From Candidatus Sulfotelmatobacter sp. (GTDB taxonomy: Bacteria; Acidobacteriota; Terriglobia; Terriglobales; Acidobacteriaceae): DNA of 64,000 nucleotides. Shown here one piece after another: positions 55,011-63,878 of the stretch (its first letter is position 1; each line of letters starts with the position of its first letter). The position numbers and the translations under genes are program-made. The notes beneath the pieces were generated by a model. The model worked only from the letters and a program-made list of their open reading frames with translations, was not told where the DNA came from and did not search any database. The stretch lies in assembly GCA_036500765.1 (NCBI GenBank), contig DASYBM010000004.1:62001-126000 (forward strand). Direction: 5' to 3'.

Positions 55011-55098
55011 AGCTTCTAGCTTCTAGCTCCTGGCTTCTAGCTACTGCGCCTCGACTTCTAGTGTTTGGCTAGAAGCCAGGAGCTAGCAGCTAGAAGCT
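55011..55098. repeat. Heptad-built hairpin between nuoJ and nuoK
   Basis: Left arm 55011-55041 and right arm 55068-55098, identical in both arms to the element at 52364 (31-bp stem, one mismatch); only the 26-nt loop differs. It starts 5 nt after the nuoJ stop and ends 3 nt before the nuoK ATG. Confidence 0.92.
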
Positions 55099-55103
55099 GT
55101 TTT

Positions 55104-55652
55104 TCAAATCCTCTTCTTCGCCATTACCACCGCCCCGATAATCGCCACCAGCAGCAGCAGGGAAGCGATTTCGAAGGCGAACATGTATTGCCCTCGATTC
55201 ACATCGAACAGCAGGGTCGCGACTTGTTGCGTATTTTGCGTTTCCCCGTAAGTCAGGCGGCCTTCCGGGAAGAGCGCTTTGCCTTTCGTCGAGGCGGTAT
55301 AAACGCCGATGAAAAGCCCGCCCAGAGCTGCCGCCGCAGCGATTCCGACCAGCCACTGTTTGTTGAACTGCCGCTCTTTCACCGAGCGCTCCATGTTGAT
55401 CAGCATGATCACAAACAGGAACAGCACCATGATTCCGCCGGCATAAAGAATGATTTGCACGCCGGCGACGAACGGCGCATAGAGCATCAGGTAAAGTCCG
55501 GCCTGCGCCAGCAGCGCCGTGATCAACGCCATCGCCGAATGAATGGCGCTCTTCCGCGTGATCACCAGGATGCCGCCGATGATCATCGTCGCAGCCAGCA
55601 GATAAAAGAAGAATGGAGTCGCGACCGGAGGATTTGTCCCAACGGGATTCAT
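55104..55652 (-). CDS. nuoJ: NADH-quinone oxidoreductase subunit J
   Basis: 182 residues with about five transmembrane helices. FFYLLAATMIIGGILVITRKSAIHSAMALI and VAGVQIILYAGGIMVLFLFVIMLIN are NuoJ/ND6 signatures. The ATG at 55652 overlaps the nuoH stop (ATGA). The same frame is open far upstream within nuoH and that part is rejected. nuoI, which normally sits between H and J, is missing. Confidence 0.94.
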   Translation of the reverse strand: MNPVGTNPPVATPFFFYLLAATMIIGGILVITRKSAIHSAMALITALLAQAGLYLMLYAPFVAGVQIILYAGGIMVLFLFVIMLINMERSVKERQFNKQWLVGIAAAAALGGLFIGVYTASTKGKALFPEGRLTYGETQNTQQVATLLFDVNRGQYMFAFEIASLLLLVAIIGAVVMAKKRI

Positions 55653-56989
55653 GGGCGCACTCCTGTCAGTTGGGCCCAGAGTTCGGCCCGCATGGCGACA
55701 ACCGCGGTCAGGATCAATAGCGCCAATCCGGTCGGCAGCAGAACTTTCCATCCTACTTTCATGAGTTGGTCGAAGCGATATCGCGGGAACGTGCCACGAT
55801 ACCAGATATACAGGTACATGAACGCGGCAACTTTGGCGCAGAACCAGAAAATGTCGCCGACCCGGTCGCGCACCGGCGGAATGAACATCGCCATCCCGAT
55901 AAATCCGAGCACAACTCCAAACCCGGCCAAGCCAATGGTTTGAACCTTGAAGAGCGGATGCTTTGGCATTCGCGCGGTGTTGTAGAAGCAGATCGCGGCG
56001 AAAAGCAGGAATGTGATTCCGGGGAAGAGGGAGAAGACTAAGTCCCATGTGGGGCCGCTGAGCGCGTTGGGAAACGGCCGCAGCCATCCGCCCAGCCACA
56101 GCGTGACCGCGATGGACGAGACGGCGATCATTGCGGAATATTCTGCCAGGAAAAATAATGACCACCGGAAGCCCGAGTACTCGGTGTGGAACCCTGCGGT
56201 CAACTCGGACTCGGCCTCCGGCAGATCGAAAGGCGCGCGGTTGGTCTCGGCCACCATCGCGATCGCGAAGATAAAAAATCCGATCAGGCCGAGGGGGAAG
56301 AATTTGAAAATGTACCATTCGCCCGCCGCCTGCTGCGCCTGCACAATGCCGATCATGCTGAGAGTGCCGGTGCCCGTTTCCAGGCTCGTCATGATAATGA
56401 CCGAGACCACTGCCAGTCCCATCGCGACTTCATACGAAACCATCTGCGCGCTCGAACGCAGCGCACCGATCAGCGGATAGTGAGAGTTTGAGGCCCATCC
56501 TGCGGTGACGATTCCAAGCACGCTCAACGATGAAACGCCGAGCATGAAGAGGATGCCGATGTTCATGTCGGTAATGGCGTGCTGCGGCCCGAACGGCACA
56601 ACGACGAACACAGTAAACGCCGCCAGCACGACGATGAATGGCGCGATCCAGAACACCAGTTTGTCGGCTTCGGCCGGGATGATGTCTTCTTTCAGCAACA
56701 ATTTGAGAGCGTCGGCAATCGGTTGCAGCAGTCCGTGCGGGCCTACGCGCATCGGCCCCAGCCGCACCTGCATGTGCGCCAGAATCTTGCGCTCCAGCCA
56801 GTTCATCGCGATCACAGCGACCGAGAGTCCGCCGAACACGAGCAGGATGTAAACCGTGGCCCAGAAGATATTGCCCGCGGCCCCAGGAGTTTTGTCGCTT
56901 GCGAGGTAGGACTGGATGTACTCGATCACGTCATGGATCGTCGGGACGTATGCAGCCAATCCGCTCGTGGTCAAGATGAATCCGGCCAT
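55649..56989 (-). CDS. nuoH: NADH-quinone oxidoreductase subunit H
   Basis: 446 residues, eight or nine transmembrane helices. The quinone-site region is present: ERKILAHMQVRLGPMRVGPHGLLQPIADALKLLLKED and FAIAMVAETNRAPFDLPEAESELTAGFHTEYSG. Longer than the typical 320-350 residues, mainly through an N-terminal extension and insertions. The start overlaps the nuoD stop (TAATG). Confidence 0.96.
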   Translation of the reverse strand: MAGFILTTSGLAAYVPTIHDVIEYIQSYLASDKTPGAAGNIFWATVYILLVFGGLSVAVIAMNWLERKILAHMQVRLGPMRVGPHGLLQPIADALKLLLKEDIIPAEADKLVFWIAPFIVVLAAFTVFVVVPFGPQHAITDMNIGILFMLGVSSLSVLGIVTAGWASNSHYPLIGALRSSAQMVSYEVAMGLAVVSVIIMTSLETGTGTLSMIGIVQAQQAAGEWYIFKFFPLGLIGFFIFAIAMVAETNRAPFDLPEAESELTAGFHTEYSGFRWSLFFLAEYSAMIAVSSIAVTLWLGGWLRPFPNALSGPTWDLVFSLFPGITFLLFAAICFYNTARMPKHPLFKVQTIGLAGFGVVLGFIGMAMFIPPVRDRVGDIFWFCAKVAAFMYLYIWYRGTFPRYRFDQLMKVGWKVLLPTGLALLILTAVVAMRAELWAQLTGVRP

Positions 56990-58140
56990 TAGCGGTCTAC
57001 CTCGCCCAGAACAATGTCGAGCGTGCCGATCACCGCGATCACATCAGCGACAAGTTGCCCGCGGCACATCATGTCAAGCGCCTGCAAATTTACAAAGCTC
57101 GGCGGCCGCACTCGCACGCGGTAGGGTTGAGTCGAGCCGTCGCTTACGACGAAATATCCCAGCTCGCCCTTCGGCGCTTCGATCGAGTGATAGATCTCGC
57201 CCACCGGCGGCTTCATCACCTTCGGCACCTTCGCCATGATCGGCCCCTCGGGAATGTTCTCGACTGCCTGCTCGATAATCCGCAGCGACTGCCGGAACTC
57301 CGCCATGCGCACGATGTACCGGTCGTATGTGTCGCCGTGCTCGCCCGTCGGAATATCGAATTCGAAATTCTTGTAGTTAGCGTAGGGCTGCGCTTTGCGA
57401 ATGTCCCACTTCACGCCGCTCGCGCGCAGCACCGGCCCGGTTACGCCCAGCGCGATCGCGTCTTTAGCAGAAATTGTTCCCACGCCCTTGGTGCGTTCCA
57501 GCCAGATGCGGTTCGTGGTGAGCAGTTCCTCGTACTCGTCGATCTTCGGCCGCACGAACTTGACGAAGTTTCTTACTTCCTGCTCGAAGCCTTCGTAAGT
57601 TTCATATTGCAATCCGCCAATGCGAAACGCATGTGTGGTAAGCCGCGCACCGCAATACTTCTCGAAAATTTTGAGAATCTCTTCGCGGTCGCGAAATGTA
57701 TAAAAGAGTGGCGTAATCGCGCCAATGTCTAGCGCGTGAGTTCCCAGCCAAAGCTGATGGCTGGCCATGCGATTCAATTCGGTCAGAATCACGCGGACGT
57801 ATTGCGCCCGCGGCGGCGCTTCCACATTAAGCAGCTTTTCGACCGCCTCGCAATATCCCAGCCCGTTCGAGACCGCCGCGACGTAATCCATGCGGTCGAC
57901 ATAGGGATTGAACATCGTGTAGGTGCGGTTCTCGGCAATTTTCTCGACGCCGCGATGCAGATATCCGATCACGCACTCCAGCCCAAGAACCTTTTCGCCA
58001 TCCAGCCGCAGAATCACACGCAACACGCCGTGCGTCGCGGGATGCTGCGGGCCCATATTGATGACCAGTTCGTTCGCATCCAGAAACGTCTTGTCCGGCG
58101 TGTCCAGGTCGAGCGGCGAGAGTGTGTTGGGGTCGGTCAT
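56989..58140 (-). CDS. nuoD: NADH-quinone oxidoreductase subunit D
   Basis: A 383-residue 49-kDa subunit. [22 protein letters not shown] holds the quinone-binding histidines, with [16 protein letters not shown], and [26 protein letters not shown] at the C-terminus. It is a separate gene from nuoC. A ten-unit heptad array lies 6 nt upstream of its ATG. Confidence 0.96.
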   Translation of the reverse strand: MTDPNTLSPLDLDTPDKTFLDANELVINMGPQHPATHGVLRVILRLDGEKVLGLECVIGYLHRGVEKIAENRTYTMFNPYVDRMDYVAAVSNGLGYCEAVEKLLNVEAPPRAQYVRVILTELNRMASHQLWLGTHALDIGAITPLFYTFRDREEILKIFEKYCGARLTTHAFRIGGLQYETYEGFEQEVRNFVKFVRPKIDEYEELLTTNRIWLERTKGVGTISAKDAIALGVTGPVLRASGVKWDIRKAQPYANYKNFEFDIPTGEHGDTYDRYIVRMAEFRQSLRIIEQAVENIPEGPIMAKVPKVMKPPVGEIYHSIEAPKGELGYFVVSDGSTQPYRVRVRPPSFVNLQALDMMCRGQLVADVIAVIGTLDIVLGEVDR

Positions 58141-58146
58141 TGAATC

Positions 58147-58216
58147 GGTCGTTGGTCGTTGGTCGTTAGTCGTTAGTCTTCGGTCGTCGGTCGTTAGTCG
58201 TCAGTTGTCGGCTCGT
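58147..58216. repeat. Heptad repeat array upstream of nuoD (GGTCGTT-type x10)
   Basis: Ten 7-bp units: GGTCGTT three times, AGTCGTT, AGTCTTC, GGTCGTC, GGTCGTT, AGTCGTC, AGTTGTC, GGCTCGT. It starts 6 nt from the nuoD ATG. Same period as the other arrays but a different core sequence. Confidence 0.9.
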
Positions 58217-58239
58217 CCTCAATTTTCCCTCTCGCCGGC

Positions 58240-58286
58240 GTCATCCCGATGCCTCGCGCTTTCTCCAGCGAGGCAAGGGATCTCGT
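58240..58286. repeat. GTCATCC-type dispersed repeat
   Basis: Begins GTCATCCCGA and ends near AAGGGATCTCG. It matches the layout of other copies in the window (GTCATCC, then GAGCGA or AGCGAGG, then GGATCT). In the nuoC-nuoD gap. Confidence 0.5.
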
Positions 58287-58323
58287 GAGCGCTATGCTGA
58301 ACCGATGAGGCCATGCCGCGCGC

Positions 58324-59133
58324 TCATTGCCCGCTCTCAATCCCCAGGTTGATCTGCACCCATTCATTATCCTGCTGCAGAATCCCGTAATCCTTGCGCA
58401 GCGGATATCCCCTCCAGCCCTCTGGCAGCAAAATGCGTTTCAAATCCGGATGGCCGTCGAACCTGATGCCAAACATGTCGAACACTTCCCGCTCGAGCCA
58501 ATTCGCCGTCGCCCAAATGGGCACGGAACTCGGCAGCGACTCGCCATCGGCAATCATCGTCTTTACGCGGATGCGCTCGTTGCGCGCGAACGAATACAGA
58601 ATCCAGAGAACGTCAAACTGCCTCTCCCGCTTCGGATAATGCACCGCAGTAATATCCACGCAATAATCGAACTCTTCCTGGTTGCGCAGGATGAGCAGAA
58701 TCTCAGGAATCGTCGAGCGATCGACAATCATGTAATTCTGCCCGAGATAAGTCAGAGCCTCGACACCAGAGCCATACTGTCCCTTGAGCTTCGCGACCAG
58801 CGGCGAATCCCACGGCGTGGGAACCGGAACCGCAGCTTTCGCCGCGGGAGCGGCGGGCTTCGCAGCGGAAGGGGCGCTAGGTGCGGCAGCGTTAGGTGAG
58901 GCGGTGGCTGCAGAGGTGGGCGACGAAGCGGGAATTGCGGGGGCCGCAGAAGCGGAAACCGCAGGTTTCGCAGGCGCAGCCGCCGCGGGCTTTTCGGGTG
59001 TGGATTTGGTTCCCGATTGCACCGACCCCGATGAAGCAGCTTTCACCCCGCCCGGAGTTGCGGGCTGATCCGCCGTTGGCTTCGGTTCGCCCTCCGGCGG
59101 CGGGGTCGAGGGGGATTTTGTTTCGTCCGGCAT
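58324..59133 (-). CDS. nuoC: NADH-quinone oxidoreductase subunit C with Ala/Pro-rich N-terminal extension
   Basis: 269 residues. The C-terminal 160 residues are the 30-kDa subunit (FDYCVDITAVHYPKRERQFDVLWILYSF, WATANWLEREVFDMFGIRFDGHPDLKRILLPEGWRGYPLRKDY). The first 108 residues are low-complexity Ala/Pro/Ser/Lys, probably a disordered tether not present in typical NuoC. No strong ribosome site was seen. Confidence 0.93.
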   Translation of the reverse strand: MPDETKSPSTPPPEGEPKPTADQPATPGGVKAASSGSVQSGTKSTPEKPAAAAPAKPAVSASAAPAIPASSPTSAATASPNAAAPSAPSAAKPAAPAAKAAVPVPTPWDSPLVAKLKGQYGSGVEALTYLGQNYMIVDRSTIPEILLILRNQEEFDYCVDITAVHYPKRERQFDVLWILYSFARNERIRVKTMIADGESLPSSVPIWATANWLEREVFDMFGIRFDGHPDLKRILLPEGWRGYPLRKDYGILQQDNEWVQINLGIESGQ

Positions 59134-59250
59134 AGTCGCGAAGGCACAGACCTCCGGCGCAGCGTGCGTCGAAAAGAACGTTAACTTTTATCAGCTTGAG
59201 GGAATGAAGTCAACGACGGTGGTGGCGCCAGGAATCTCATTTACATTCCT

Positions 59251-59308
59251 GTCACCCTGAGCGAACTTATCGTCCGCGAAGCCAACCACAACGGAGTCGA
59301 AGGATCTC
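59251..59308. repeat. GTCACCCTGAGCGAA-type dispersed repeat
   Basis: Another copy of the intergenic repeat, beginning GTCACCCTGAGCGAA and ending GGAGTCGAAGGATCT, in the 221-bp gap between nuoC and the PH-like gene. Nothing else was seen in that gap. Confidence 0.5.
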
Positions 59309-59354
59309 TATCGCCGCCACATTTCCTGAGTTCAAATCCCGACGGAAGACGCGT

Positions 59355-59690
59355 CTATCCGCGCCCCCGCACCTGGTAGGTCTCGATCAAATCGCGGATG
59401 CGTTGCGCATCCGCCTTGCGATGCCCGTGGCTGGTGATGGGATCGGTTCCCCCTGTCGATTCGATGACAATCTCCGACCAGAACACGCCCGTCTTAATAT
59501 GCACCGAGGCAACTTTCGAGATCGGAATGCTTTCCTCGTTGCTTCCGAACCATCGCGACTTAGTGCGGATGACCCGCTGCGGGCTGACTACCAGCCGCGT
59601 AGGAAAGAAGAAGTTGCCCTGAGTCCAGCGCGATGCGGTAAAAGTTTCGGCGGGCGACGAATCCATCGGGTTATCGAGTGAGCTGGACAT
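59355..59690 (-). CDS. Bacterial PH-like domain protein
   Basis: 111 residues, mostly beta strand. FFFPTRLVVSPQRVIRTKSRWFGSNEESIPISKVASVHIKTGVFWSEIVIESTGG resembles the bacterial PH (YdbS/YdbT-like) fold without the transmembrane helices; a C-terminal helix follows. Function unknown. It lies between nuoA and nuoC, where nuoB is usually found. Confidence 0.65.
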   Translation of the reverse strand: MSSSLDNPMDSSPAETFTASRWTQGNFFFPTRLVVSPQRVIRTKSRWFGSNEESIPISKVASVHIKTGVFWSEIVIESTGGTDPITSHGHRKADAQRIRDLIETYQVRGRG

Positions 59691-59768
59691 GTTCTACGCA
59701 GCGCCGATCTTAAGTAGCGCCGGCGTCCCGCCGGCTCTCGCTGGGCCGTCCCGGCCGCGCACTCCGGA

Positions 59769-60125
59769 CTACACCCACTCCAGCGCGCCTTTCTTCCATA
59801 CCCAGATGTAGCCCACGATCAGAATCGCCAGGAAGATCAGCATCTCGAGCAGGCCGAACAGACCAAACGCCTTAAACTTCACCGCCCAGGGAAACAGAAA
59901 AATTGTTTCCACATCGAACACTACAAAAAGTATGGCGATGATGTAGTAGCGGACGGTGTAGCGTCCGCGCGCGCTGTCGATGGGATCGATGCCGCATTCG
60001 TACGGCATCAGCTTGGTCTTGCTCGGATTCGACGGCCGCACCAGCTTGGCCACCAGTAACGTAATGGGCAACAGGGAGCCTACTAGGGCGATGAAGATAA
60101 AAATGGGAACGTAGTTTTGCGGCAT
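59769..60125 (-). CDS. nuoA: NADH-quinone oxidoreductase subunit A
   Basis: 118 residues, three transmembrane helices. The family motif MPYECGIDP contains the conserved Glu-Cys of the quinone-site loop, followed by RYTVRYYIIAILFVVFDVETIFLFPWAV. The start at 60125 (MPQNYVPIF) is chosen over an upstream start that adds a non-homologous segment. First gene of the nuo locus. Confidence 0.95.
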   Translation of the reverse strand: MPQNYVPIFIFIALVGSLLPITLLVAKLVRPSNPSKTKLMPYECGIDPIDSARGRYTVRYYIIAILFVVFDVETIFLFPWAVKFKAFGLFGLLEMLIFLAILIVGYIWVWKKGALEWV

Positions 60126-60248
60126 AAATAGTTTTGCCTCTTCGACCGGCTCAACACAAATCCGTGCAGCACGCCATAGTAGCGCCGACAGCGTCACGGT
60201 TCAAGGCTGTTGCTGCACGCGACACTGCGAGAAGCTATCGTAAGCCTT

Positions 60249-60290
60249 GTCATCCCGAGGGACCCGCTGTTCGCTCGCCGCCGCCCCGAA
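60249..60290. repeat. GTCATCCCGAGG-type dispersed repeat
   Basis: Begins GTCATCCCGAGGGACCCGC in the gap between the molybdoenzyme stop and nuoA. A partial copy of the family at 35931, 36874, 58240 and 59251. Confidence 0.4.
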
Positions 60291-60295
60291 GAGTC

Positions 60296-62608
60296 TTACG
60301 CGAATCCGTTCCGCGTCAGCGGCAACTCGCGCACCCGCTTGCCGGTCGCGGCAAAGACAGCGTTGCAGAGCGCCGGCACAAACGGTGGCACACCCGGTTC
60401 TCCCACTCCCGCCGGAGGGGCGCTGCTGTCAACAATGTGAACGTCGACTTGCCGCGGCGCGTCGTTCATGCGAGCAACCTGGTAGTCGAAGAAATTCGAC
60501 TGATCGACCGCGCCGTTCGTGACCGTGATTTCTCCTGTGCGCGCGACGCTGGTGCCGAACACCGCCGCCCCTACAAACTGCGAGCGAACCATATCCGGGT
60601 TAACGACCATTCCTGCATCCACCACAGTAGTGACATGCGGAATGCGAATCGTGCCTTGATCGTCCGCTTCGACTTCGACCACGGTGGCGACGTAACTGAA
60701 GAAGCTGCGGTGCACGGCAATCCCCATGCCCGAGCCTTTGCCGAATTTCTTTTTGCCCCAGTTGGCTTTTTCGGCAGCAACTTCGGCCACATGACGCAGT
60801 CGGCCGATGTCGTATGGATATTTTTCGTTGACGGCCGGAGACCCTTTCGGTCCCGGGTCAACGTTGCGCGCCGAGCCGAGCAACATCATCAGGTAATCGT
60901 ATGAATCGCGGTTGGCCGCAACCGCCAGTTCATTCGCGAACGACTGCACCGCGAAGGCGTGATAAATATTTGCGACCGAGCGCAACCAGCCAATGCGAAT
61001 GTGGGCCGTGGCCGCGCCGTTTTCGGATCGGAAGTTGGGCACGTCAAAAGGAGTCAGATCCCAACCCAGTGACATTTCGCCGGCGCTGCCATAGACGTCG
61101 CTCGTGTCGAAGGTCGATCCAATCGGCGGGAAGGCCGAGCGCTGCAGCCACGCCTTCGGCTTCCCCGACTCATCGACAGCGGCCTTCAAATACATCGCCG
61201 CGACCGAGTGGTAATAGTCGAATTTGATGTCGTCTTCGCGGCTCCAGATCACTTTGACCGGCTTGCCAGTTTTCTGCGAGAGCACTGCGGCTTCGGCGGC
61301 GAAGTCAGGCTTCGATTTGCGGCCGAAACCTCCACCGAGAAAAGTCACGTGACACGTTACGTTTTCTTTCTTCAGCCCCAGCGATTTCGCAACCTGCTCC
61401 TGAAGGCCTTGCGGATCTTGCGTTGGCGCCCACACCGTGACTTTTTCCCCCTGCACATCCGCCACTGCTACTGGAGGCTCCATTGAAGCGTGCGCCAGAT
61501 GCGGAGCGAAATATTCCGCCTCGATAAATTTCCCGCCCTTGGCGAATACGGCGTCGGGATCGCCAACGGTATGCACGACTTTGCCCGGCTGGCGGGCAGT
61601 TGCCTGCAATTCTTTCTTATCGTCGGCGGAATTGTAACCCGCGTTGGCGCCGTTGTCCCATTCGATCTTCAGATTCTTGCGCCCTTTAAACGCCGCAAAG
61701 GTGTTGTCAGCGATCACCGCGACGCCGCCCAGCGGCTGAAACGCATGCGGGGCTTTGAAGGGATCGATCGCAATCGTCTTCTTCACGCCGATCACTTTCA
61801 TTGCGGCCGAGTCGTCGACCGACTTCACTTTTCCGCCCAGCACCGGCGGATGCGCAATCGCGGCATAAAGCATGCCATCCACGCGCACGTCCATGCCAAA
61901 CAGAGGCTTGCCCGCGCAAACATCCGCGACATCGTAGCCCGGCGCCGGCTTGCCAATGTAGCGCCAGTCTTGCGGCGACTTGAACTTCAACTCCTCTTTC
62001 TTGGGCACGGGCAGCGTCGCAGCAAGAGCGGCGAGTTCGCCATATCCCAGCTTGCGCTTAGCGCTCAAGTCGGTCACGCTGTGAACGGGGTCGGCCACGC
62101 ACTGCGACTCCGGAATTCCCCACTTCTGTGCCGCGGCGCGCACCAGCATCAGCCGCGCAGTCGCGCCGGCTTCTCGCAGCACATCGAAAAATTCTCGCAC
62201 CGAATGCGACCCATCCGTATCCTGCGATCCGTAAGCGGCATTGCCATCGCCCTGTACGACGGTCACTCGGTTCCAGTCCGCATCGAGTTCATCGGCCAGA
62301 ATTCTCGGCAGGCTGGTGCGCACGCCATTCCCCATCTCCGACCGGTGCGCGACGATGTACACCGCGCCGTCGGTATGAATCCCAACGAAAACGCTGGGAT
62401 GGAACGGGGATGCTCCGATGGTGTCCGCGGCGCCTGGCAACAAAGATGTTGCCCCACTTCTTGCCGCCTTTGCGAGAAGCGGGAATTTTCCCACGCACAG
62501 TACAAACGCGCTCGCCCCCAGCACACCCTGCAAAAATCCCCGGCGGCTGACGTTCTCAATCGTAACTTCGGTGGCGATTGTTTCCACCGCGATCGTCTGC
62601 GTAATCAT
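60296..62608 (-). CDS. Molybdopterin-binding subunit, isoquinoline 1-oxidoreductase/xanthine dehydrogenase family
   Basis: 770 residues. A Tat signal ([17 protein letters not shown]) near residue 20 and the large-subunit architecture of IorB/aldehyde oxidases: [60 protein letters not shown], and the catalytic-glutamate motif [13 protein letters not shown] near the C-terminus. It hydroxylates an aldehyde or N-heterocycle in the periplasm; substrate unknown. The start overlaps the stop of the 2Fe-2S subunit gene (ATGA). Confidence 0.9.
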   Translation of the reverse strand: MITQTIAVETIATEVTIENVSRRGFLQGVLGASAFVLCVGKFPLLAKAARSGATSLLPGAADTIGASPFHPSVFVGIHTDGAVYIVAHRSEMGNGVRTSLPRILADELDADWNRVTVVQGDGNAAYGSQDTDGSHSVREFFDVLREAGATARLMLVRAAAQKWGIPESQCVADPVHSVTDLSAKRKLGYGELAALAATLPVPKKEELKFKSPQDWRYIGKPAPGYDVADVCAGKPLFGMDVRVDGMLYAAIAHPPVLGGKVKSVDDSAAMKVIGVKKTIAIDPFKAPHAFQPLGGVAVIADNTFAAFKGRKNLKIEWDNGANAGYNSADDKKELQATARQPGKVVHTVGDPDAVFAKGGKFIEAEYFAPHLAHASMEPPVAVADVQGEKVTVWAPTQDPQGLQEQVAKSLGLKKENVTCHVTFLGGGFGRKSKPDFAAEAAVLSQKTGKPVKVIWSREDDIKFDYYHSVAAMYLKAAVDESGKPKAWLQRSAFPPIGSTFDTSDVYGSAGEMSLGWDLTPFDVPNFRSENGAATAHIRIGWLRSVANIYHAFAVQSFANELAVAANRDSYDYLMMLLGSARNVDPGPKGSPAVNEKYPYDIGRLRHVAEVAAEKANWGKKKFGKGSGMGIAVHRSFFSYVATVVEVEADDQGTIRIPHVTTVVDAGMVVNPDMVRSQFVGAAVFGTSVARTGEITVTNGAVDQSNFFDYQVARMNDAPRQVDVHIVDSSAPPAGVGEPGVPPFVPALCNAVFAATGKRVRELPLTRNGFA

Positions 62609-63060
62609 GCCATCTCCTTCGCCGCGGCATGAATCGCCGCCCGGATGCGCTGGTACGTTCCGCAGCGGCAGATGTTGCCCGCCATCCCGTCATCGATATC
62701 ATCGTCCGTTGGCTTCGGTTTCGACGACAGCAGCGACACCGCCTGCATGATTTGTCCCGGCTGGCAATATCCGCATTGCGGCACGTTCACCTCGGCCCAG
62801 GCTTTTTGCACCGCGTGCGGTCCGTTCGCCGAGATCGCTTCGATCGTCGTGATCTCCAGGCCCGCCGCTGTTCCCATCTGCTTTTGGCACGAACGAATCG
62901 CCTTGCCGTTTTGCAGAACCGTGCACGCGCCGCAGAGGCCCATGCCGCATCCAAATTTTGTTCCGGTGAGTCCGAGCACGTCGCGCAGGTACCACAGCAG
63001 CGGCATTTCCGGATCGCCGTCAAAAGTCTGCTCGCGTCCGTTCACCTTGAAGTGAACCAT
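62605..63060 (-). CDS. 2Fe-2S subunit of isoquinoline 1-oxidoreductase/xanthine dehydrogenase family
   Basis: 151 residues. Two 2Fe-2S clusters: the plant-type site [11 protein letters not shown]...C, and the helical site [10 protein letters not shown]...CRCGTYQR. It passes electrons from the partner molybdopterin subunit. No signal peptide, so it is probably co-exported with the Tat-bearing large subunit. Confidence 0.93.
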   Translation of the reverse strand: MVHFKVNGREQTFDGDPEMPLLWYLRDVLGLTGTKFGCGMGLCGACTVLQNGKAIRSCQKQMGTAAGLEITTIEAISANGPHAVQKAWAEVNVPQCGYCQPGQIMQAVSLLSSKPKPTDDDIDDGMAGNICRCGTYQRIRAAIHAAAKEMA

Positions 63061-63121
63061 AGGAAACTCCCTTGTGGTGCATCTCGAAATGTATGCCGAT
63101 ATTTTACCGCCGATGAGGCAT

Positions 63122-63517
63122 TCAGCAACACTTGTCGGGGAGGATGAATACGGCGCGTGCCAGGTCCGATTTCAGGGTGGCTTCGTTGTAGTAGCGGCTC
63201 AAGATTCCGTCTTTCCACACCAGCAAGTCGGAGTTGCTCGCAATGAAGTCCTCCCACTCGTTGGCGCCGCAACGTACGATACGCTCGCGGATCAGAAAGA
63301 AATACGCATGCGTGATCGTCTCGTGGTAGAGCTGCGCCTTGCCCAGAGCCGCAGCGTACCGCTTCAATGCAGCCGTGAATCTCTCCAGCGCTTCCAGCGG
63401 CGCATATCGACTAAGATACGCGAAAGCCAGACGCACGTGATCTGAGTGATGAAACAAATCTTCCGGAACGCTGTCAGCTTCGAACCGCTGAATAAGTTCC
63501 TCATTGGTCATGGACAT
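63122..63517 (-). CDS. Conserved hypothetical protein
   Basis: 131 residues, largely helical, containing [30 protein letters not shown] and [17 protein letters not shown] recognise it only as a conserved acidobacterial hypothetical. The histidine-rich pattern ([18 protein letters not shown]) could bind metal, but no family is assigned. Follows the DoxX-like gene by 10 nt. Confidence 0.6.
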   Translation of the reverse strand: MSMTNEELIQRFEADSVPEDLFHHSDHVRLAFAYLSRYAPLEALERFTAALKRYAAALGKAQLYHETITHAYFFLIRERIVRCGANEWEDFIASNSDLLVWKDGILSRYYNEATLKSDLARAVFILPDKCC

Positions 63518-63527
63518 TAACCAGTTT

Positions 63528-63848
63528 TTACTTGCCCACGGCAATCGCGAAAGCCGCCGCCGCATAGATGACCAGGTTCCCGATGTTGTACATCCCGTGC
63601 AGCAGATGAATCAGAATCGCGAACACAAATACGGCCAGCAACAGCCACGCGCCCCGCACAGTCGTTTTCGGAATCAGCAGCAGGATGCATCCCGCGATCT
63701 CGCCGAATCCCAGCACCATCCGGATGAACCCAGGCATGTGGGTTGCGGCGAATGCATGCGCCGCGCCAGGCATTACGAACAGCACTGCTTCAATCAGGAT
63801 CACGATGCCAAGCGACCATTGCAGAACCGTCAGACCGCACTTTTTCAC
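63528..63848 (-). CDS. DoxX-like membrane protein
   Basis: 106 residues, four hydrophobic helices (LGIVILIEAVLFVMPGAA, IRMVLGFGEIAGCILLLIP, GAWLLLAVFVFAILIHLLH, NLVIYAAAAFAIAVG). Layout and the LGFGEIAGCILLL motif fit the DoxX-like superfamily. Function undefined. Likely co-transcribed with the following unknown gene. Confidence 0.7.
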   Translation of the reverse strand: MKKCGLTVLQWSLGIVILIEAVLFVMPGAAHAFAATHMPGFIRMVLGFGEIAGCILLLIPKTTVRGAWLLLAVFVFAILIHLLHGMYNIGNLVIYAAAAFAIAVGK

Positions 63849-63878
63849 GATGTCTCCCTTATTGCTTAGTGCGCTTGC

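Noticed and set aside
52364-55098. Repeats in the nuo locus considered as a CRISPR array
   Set aside because: Units are 7 bp and contiguous with no spacers, the elements are palindromic at large scale, and no cas genes are present.
55104-56318. 404-codon frame containing nuoJ as a fusion with an upstream protein
   Set aside because: The upstream 220 codons lie out of frame inside nuoH. The ATG at 55652 starts the NuoJ homology and overlaps the nuoH stop.
61490-62632. Long plus-strand open frame opposite the molybdopterin subunit
   Set aside because: Shadow of a strongly supported enzyme gene; no recognisable domain.
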